Source of the DNA: an uncultured Clostridia bacterium
GTDB taxonomy: Bacteria; Bacillota; Clostridia; Christensenellales; Borkfalkiaceae
Assembly: GCA_944338265.1 (NCBI GenBank)
Contig: CALVLO010000071.1
Coordinates: 1 to 7,848, forward strand
Length of the DNA: 7,848 nucleotides
Direction: 5' to 3'
The first letter of the stretch is position 1; each line of letters opens with the position of its first letter. The notes under the pieces are model-generated. The model did no database searches, was not told the origin of the DNA, and saw nothing but the letters and a program-made list of their open reading frames with translations. The translations under genes and the position numbers were made by a program. Positions 5,762 through 7,848 of the stretch are shown piece by piece.

Positions 5762-5799
5762 AAAAAGCTCCCTGCCCCGAGGAAGGGGCGGGGAGCTTT
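5762..5799. terminator. two-way intrinsic terminator between the Nudix gene and the Cys-rich gene
   Basis: A 15-bp stem (5764-5778 with 5785-5799, one G-T pair) closes a 6-nt loop GAGGAA. The plus-strand side ends in TTTCT and the minus-strand side in TTTTT, so it can stop transcription from both convergent units. It lies 19 bp past the Nudix stop and 28 bp past the Cys-rich gene's stop. Confidence 0.92.
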
Positions 5800-5827
5800 C
5801 TGCTCTGCGGGGATGGGGGCGGGAGGC

Positions 5828-6031
5828 TCAGTCGCAGCCGCAGCCGCCGCAGACTTTGCCGACGAGGTCCTGCAAGGTGCCGTTTTTGCACATGCAGTAT
5901 GCGAGCGCGGCGAGGATGGGCCAACCGCAGCCGCGGAACATGTTGGACGAGAAGACGTTCCCGCACGTTCCGAGGATCGCGAGGATGATGAGAATCCAAA
6001 GATAGTTGTTGCCGCCGGAACAGCAATTCAT
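5828..6031 (-). CDS. small nine-cysteine membrane protein, unknown function
   Basis: This is a 67-residue protein beginning MNCCSGGNNY, then a hydrophobic helix (about 10-22, LWILIILAIL), GTCGN, a second hydrophobic segment (about 37-48) and a C-terminal CGGCGCD. Cysteines are at 3, 4, 23, 35, 46, 48, 61, 64 and 66: 9 of 67 residues, clustered at both ends. It resembles the loose class of tiny Gly/Cys/Asn-rich membrane peptides seen in Clostridia, some linked to spores, but I cannot place it in a family. The cysteine pairs could bind metal or cross-link; this is inference. Expression is well supported by a perfect AAGGAGG (6039-6045) seven bases before ATG 6031. A strong hairpin (6052-6074) precedes that site, and the terminator at 5762-5799 follows the gene. 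Confidence 0.85.
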   Translation of the reverse strand: MNCCSGGNNYLWILIILAILGTCGNVFSSNMFRGCGWPILAALAYCMCKNGTLQDLVGKVCGGCGCD

Positions 6032-6231
6032 GGTTTTTCCTCCTTAATCGTCGTTCCCGCCTCTTGCGGGAACGGTTGCCGCAGAGTATGTAATTTTTGT
6101 TCTGCGGTCGTCTCTATATCTTACGCGCCTGCACGCGGAAAGGTTCCTCCGCGGCTGCCCGAAAGGGGCGCAAAGCGGGGGCGCTTGCCGCGAAAATCGG
6201 CAGATTTGGCGCATAAACGCGCGCCATTTAG
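6032..6231. other. regulatory intergenic region between the Cys-rich gene and panT
   Basis: There is no gene in this part of the 345-bp gap; an open plus-strand frame crosses it but has no ribosome binding site and is antisense to the Cys-rich gene. It holds the leader of the Cys-rich gene and several short inverted repeats: CGCGGA/TCCGCG (6134-6139, 6148-6153), TGCCG/CGGCA (6186-6190, 6198-6202) and GGCGC/GCGCC (6208-6212, 6221-6225). The last sits just upstream of the panT -35 box and could be an operator. I could not find a convincing promoter for the Cys-rich gene. Confidence 0.5.
6052..6074 (-). repeat. perfect 9-bp inverted repeat in the Cys-rich gene's leader
   Basis: CGTTCCCGC (6052-6060) and GCGGGAACG (6066-6074) pair perfectly around CTCTT. 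The hairpin would end six bases before the AAGGAGG ribosome binding site (6039-6045). It has no T-run, so it is not a terminator on either strand. It may be an operator, an mRNA-stabilising 5' hairpin or a translation control element. Confidence 0.65.
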
Positions 6232-6260
6232 TTGCAAAAAGGCGGGGGATTTGGTATAAT
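6232..6260 (+). promoter_or_regulatory. promoter of the panT-coaX operon
   Basis: -35 TTGCAA (6232-6237), 17 bp, then -10 TATAAT (6255-6260), with TGG directly before the -10 (extended -10). Transcription would start near 6267, about 110 nt before the panT start codon, an unusually long leader for this window. Confidence 0.85.
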
Positions 6261-6266
6261 TACATA

Positions 6267-6376
6267 TGGATGCGCCTTATGGCGGAATTGCACGCAAAAG
6301 CGGCAGTATCCTCCTCGGCGCGCCAATCATTTCTTTTTCTGCGGATACCATTCGGATCCGATGGAGGTAACTGAAT
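6267..6376 (+). promoter_or_regulatory. panT leader, candidate cis-regulatory RNA
   Basis: This untranslated leader of about 110 nt precedes the PanT-like gene. CCTCCTCGG (6310-6318) can pair with CCGA-(T)-GGAGG (6358-6367), a 9-bp helix with one bulge that buries the whole Shine-Dalgarno site. Competing pairings exist: GTATCC (6306-6311) with GGATAC (6343-6348), CGGAT (6342-6346) with ATCCG (6356-6360), and GCGCC (6272-6276) with GGCGC (6317-6321). A CGCC-TTAT-GGCG hairpin (6273-6284) lies at the 5' end. I do not recognise a TPP, FMN, THF, preQ1, lysine or cobalamin riboswitch core. Confidence 0.4.
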
Positions 6377-7072
6377 ATGAAGCGCACGAAGCAGGTCTTT
6401 TCGGCAAAGAACATTGCGTATTTTGCCGTACTCTTGGCACTTGTGGTGGTGCTGCAGCTGTTTGCAAGCGCCATCCCCATGTTTGGCGTGACCATCAATC
6501 TTAGCCTCATCCCCATTGTGCTTGCGGGCATCTTTTTCGGGATGTGGGGGGGCGCGTTCATGGGATTTGTGGCGGGGCTCGTCATCTTTATCGTGACGGC
6601 GGTGATGGGCAAGGAGCCCGCCACGGCATTTCTCTTTCAGGCAAATCCCGCCGTGCTCACCCTCGTCTGCCTCGGCAAGACGACGGTTGCGGGCTTTGCG
6701 GCGGGGCTTGTGTACCGCCTCATCGCAAAAAAGAACCGCCTTGCTGCCGCCTATGCGGCTTCTGCCGCGGTGGTGCTCGTGAATACGGGGCTGTATCTTG
6801 CGGGGATGGTCGCCATGAAGGGGGACGTCGCGGCATTTTTGGGCACGGGAACTTCGGCGCAAGCCGTCTTTCTCGCCGTGTTCGGGCTCGTCTGGCTGAA
6901 TATGGTGTTGGAGCTTGCCGTTAACGTACTGCTCGCGCCCGCCATCCACCGCGTGGTGCTGCTTGCGGAGAATGCGGTGGTGCGCCGTTCGCGCGCCAAA
7001 GCGCATGCGGGAGGCGTTGGCTGCGGTGCGCCGCGGCAGGAAGGGGAAAACGATCATGATCCTTTGCATTGA
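6377..7072 (+). CDS. panT: ECF transporter S component, probable pantothenate transporter PanT
   Basis: This 231-residue membrane protein has about six transmembrane segments (roughly 12-31, 35-55, 57-77, 92-115, 122-145, 160-192), the usual size and build of the substrate-binding S subunit of energy-coupling-factor vitamin importers. GVTINLSLIPIVLAGIFFG (37-55) and the following GGAFMGFVAGLV are typical of the family. It would work with a shared EcfT-EcfA-EcfA' module, which is not in this window. Pantothenate specificity is inferred from overlap with coaX, whose product uses pantothenate. ATG 6377 has GGAGGT eight bases upstream. Residues 200-231 form a hydrophilic Arg/Gly/His-rich tail whose last codons overlap the coaX start by 17 bp, so the genes are translationally linked. 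The promoter is at 6232-6260. Confidence 0.88.
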   Translation: MKRTKQVFSAKNIAYFAVLLALVVVLQLFASAIPMFGVTINLSLIPIVLAGIFFGMWGGAFMGFVAGLVIFIVTAVMGKEPATAFLFQANPAVLTLVCLGKTTVAGFAAGLVYRLIAKKNRLAAAYAASAAVVLVNTGLYLAGMVAMKGDVAAFLGTGTSAQAVFLAVFGLVWLNMVLELAVNVLLAPAIHRVVLLAENAVVRRSRAKAHAGGVGCGAPRQEGENDHDPLH

Positions 7073-7844
7073 CGTCGGGAATACCAATATCAAGTACGCC
7101 GTGTTTGACGGGGAGAAGCTCAAATTCTCCTTCCGCGTCTCGACCGATCTGAAAAGAACGTCCGATGAATACGGCGTGCAACTCGTCGATATGCTCTCGT
7201 TCAACCATATCGGCGCGCAGGATATTTGCGGAGGGATCTTTTCCTCCGTCGTGCCCTCGCTCGATTATACCATCGAGCACATGCTCGGCGTCTACTTCGG
7301 CATTGTGCCGCTGCAGATCGCGCCCGGGCTCAAGACGGGGCTCAAGATGCGGGCGGAGAACCCGCGCGAGGTGGGGGCGGACCGCGTCGTCAACAATGTT
7401 GCGGCGCTCAAAAAGTACGGCTGTGGGAAGCCGATGATCGTGATCGACTTCGGCACGGCGACGACGTTCAACATTTTAAGCGCTGCGGGAGAGTTTATCG
7501 GCGGCGTGATCGCACCCGGGATCAAGGGCTCGTTGGAGAGCCTTTCGAGCGGGACGGCAAAGCTTCCGCGCGTGGAGATCGAGGCGCCCAAGAGCGTGAT
7601 CGCCACCAACACCGTCACCAATATGCAGGCGGGCATCGTGTTCGGCTGGGCGGGTTTGGTGGAATATATCGTCAAGCGCATCAAAAAAGAGCTCCGCACG
7701 CAGGAGGTGCTCACCGTGGCGACGGGCGGATTTTCCGAGACCATCGCCAAGGAGACGGGCTGCATCGACGTTATCGACAAGATGCTCACGCTCGACGGGC
7801 TCAAATATTTATACGATATGAACAGCATGGAGGAAAAAGCATGA
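7056..7844 (+). CDS. coaX: type III pantothenate kinase
   Basis: This 262-residue cytosolic enzyme of the ASKHA fold phosphorylates pantothenate with ATP, the first step of coenzyme A synthesis. Hallmarks are present: the N-terminal phosphate-binding DVGNTNIKYAVFDG (6-19, Asp6), GADR (107-110, catalytic-type Asp109), DFGTATTFN (131-139), GGVIAPG (149-155) and the NTVTNMQAG block (185-193). Length is normal for the family. Type III kinases typically need a monovalent cation and, unlike types I and II, are not inhibited by CoA. ATG 7056 has AAGGGG nine bases upstream and lies within the last codons of panT. The stop TGA overlaps the ATG of the next gene (ATGA). The context suggests an uptake-plus-trapping operon for pantothenate. 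Confidence 0.96.
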   Translation: MILCIDVGNTNIKYAVFDGEKLKFSFRVSTDLKRTSDEYGVQLVDMLSFNHIGAQDICGGIFSSVVPSLDYTIEHMLGVYFGIVPLQIAPGLKTGLKMRAENPREVGADRVVNNVAALKKYGCGKPMIVIDFGTATTFNILSAAGEFIGGVIAPGIKGSLESLSSGTAKLPRVEIEAPKSVIATNTVTNMQAGIVFGWAGLVEYIVKRIKKELRTQEVLTVATGGFSETIAKETGCIDVIDKMLTLDGLKYLYDMNSMEEKA

Positions 7845-7848
7845 AAAA
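7841..7848 (+). CDS. start of a further operon gene, cut by the window edge
   Basis: ATG at 7841 overlaps the coaX stop in the form ATGA and has GGAGG (7829-7833) seven bases upstream, so a coupled gene very likely begins here. Only Met-Lys and part of the third codon are visible, so the product cannot be known. Confidence 0.75.

Noticed and set aside
4935..6026. Minus-strand open frame (363 codons) across the Nudix gene
   Set aside because: Composition is Arg/Leu-rich antisense noise and it overlaps three well-supported genes, including the Cys-rich gene on the same strand in another frame.
6052..6074. CGTTCCCGC-N5-GCGGGAACG as a LexA/SOS box
   Set aside because: Firmicute LexA boxes read GAAC-N4-GTTC; here the half-sites are in the opposite order and differently spaced.
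5741..6259. Plus-strand open frame of 172 codons after the Nudix gene
   Set aside because: It runs through the 15-bp terminator stem, lies antisense to the Cys-rich gene and has no ribosome binding site or recognisable domain.
6267..6376. Known vitamin riboswitch (TPP, FMN, THF, preQ1) before panT
   Set aside because: I could not find the conserved core sequences of any of these classes; only the unnamed competing pairings remain.
6260..7204. Minus-strand open frame (314 codons) across panT
   Set aside because: It is the reverse-strand shadow of a membrane protein gene, His/Arg-rich with no motifs, overlapping the panT promoter region and coaX.

Overview
The window looks like a stretch of chromosome from an uncultured Clostridia-type Firmicute. 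The coding DNA is GC-rich, while the promoters are AT-rich and of sigma-A type. Shine-Dalgarno sites are mostly strong, and several families typical of Clostridia are present: DUF4364, a small TSCPD protein, an ECF-type vitamin transporter S component beside a type III pantothenate kinase, and an HPr-like protein. The taxonomic call is an inference from gene content and composition only. I see no phage, transposon, CRISPR array, toxin or defence module.

Layout, left to right. Positions 1-172 hold two tRNA genes on the minus strand, Gly(UCC) then Arg(UCU), with the promoter at 192-220. A plus-strand HAD phosphatase (446-1267) runs tail to tail, with a 6-bp overlap, into a minus-strand DUF1294-like membrane protein (1262-1552). 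That gene is divergent from a full-length but strongly derived purH (1596-3131). Then come three minus-strand genes: an HPr-like gene with its own promoter and terminator (4311-4084), followed by a likely two-gene unit of DUF4364 regulator and TSCPD protein (3988-3464, 3441-3187). A divergent promoter pair at 4345-4420 separates HPr from a plus-strand pair: an unknown 238-aa protein and a Nudix ADP-ribose pyrophosphatase-like enzyme (4482-5744). A two-way terminator separates this pair from a small nine-cysteine membrane protein on the minus strand (5828-6031). A long regulatory intergenic region (6032-6376) leads into a plus-strand operon: PanT-like S component, coaX, and the first bases of another coupled gene at the right edge.

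The clearest functional unit is panT-coaX: pantothenate uptake followed by its phosphorylation, the first step to coenzyme A. Its roughly 110-nt leader has competing pairings, one of which would bury the whole Shine-Dalgarno site, so it is a candidate cis-regulatory RNA. The other notable points are the PurH with several conserved active-site motifs changed, the HPr with no histidine, and the unknown 238-aa gene whose only good Shine-Dalgarno site lies 34 nt upstream across a hairpin.
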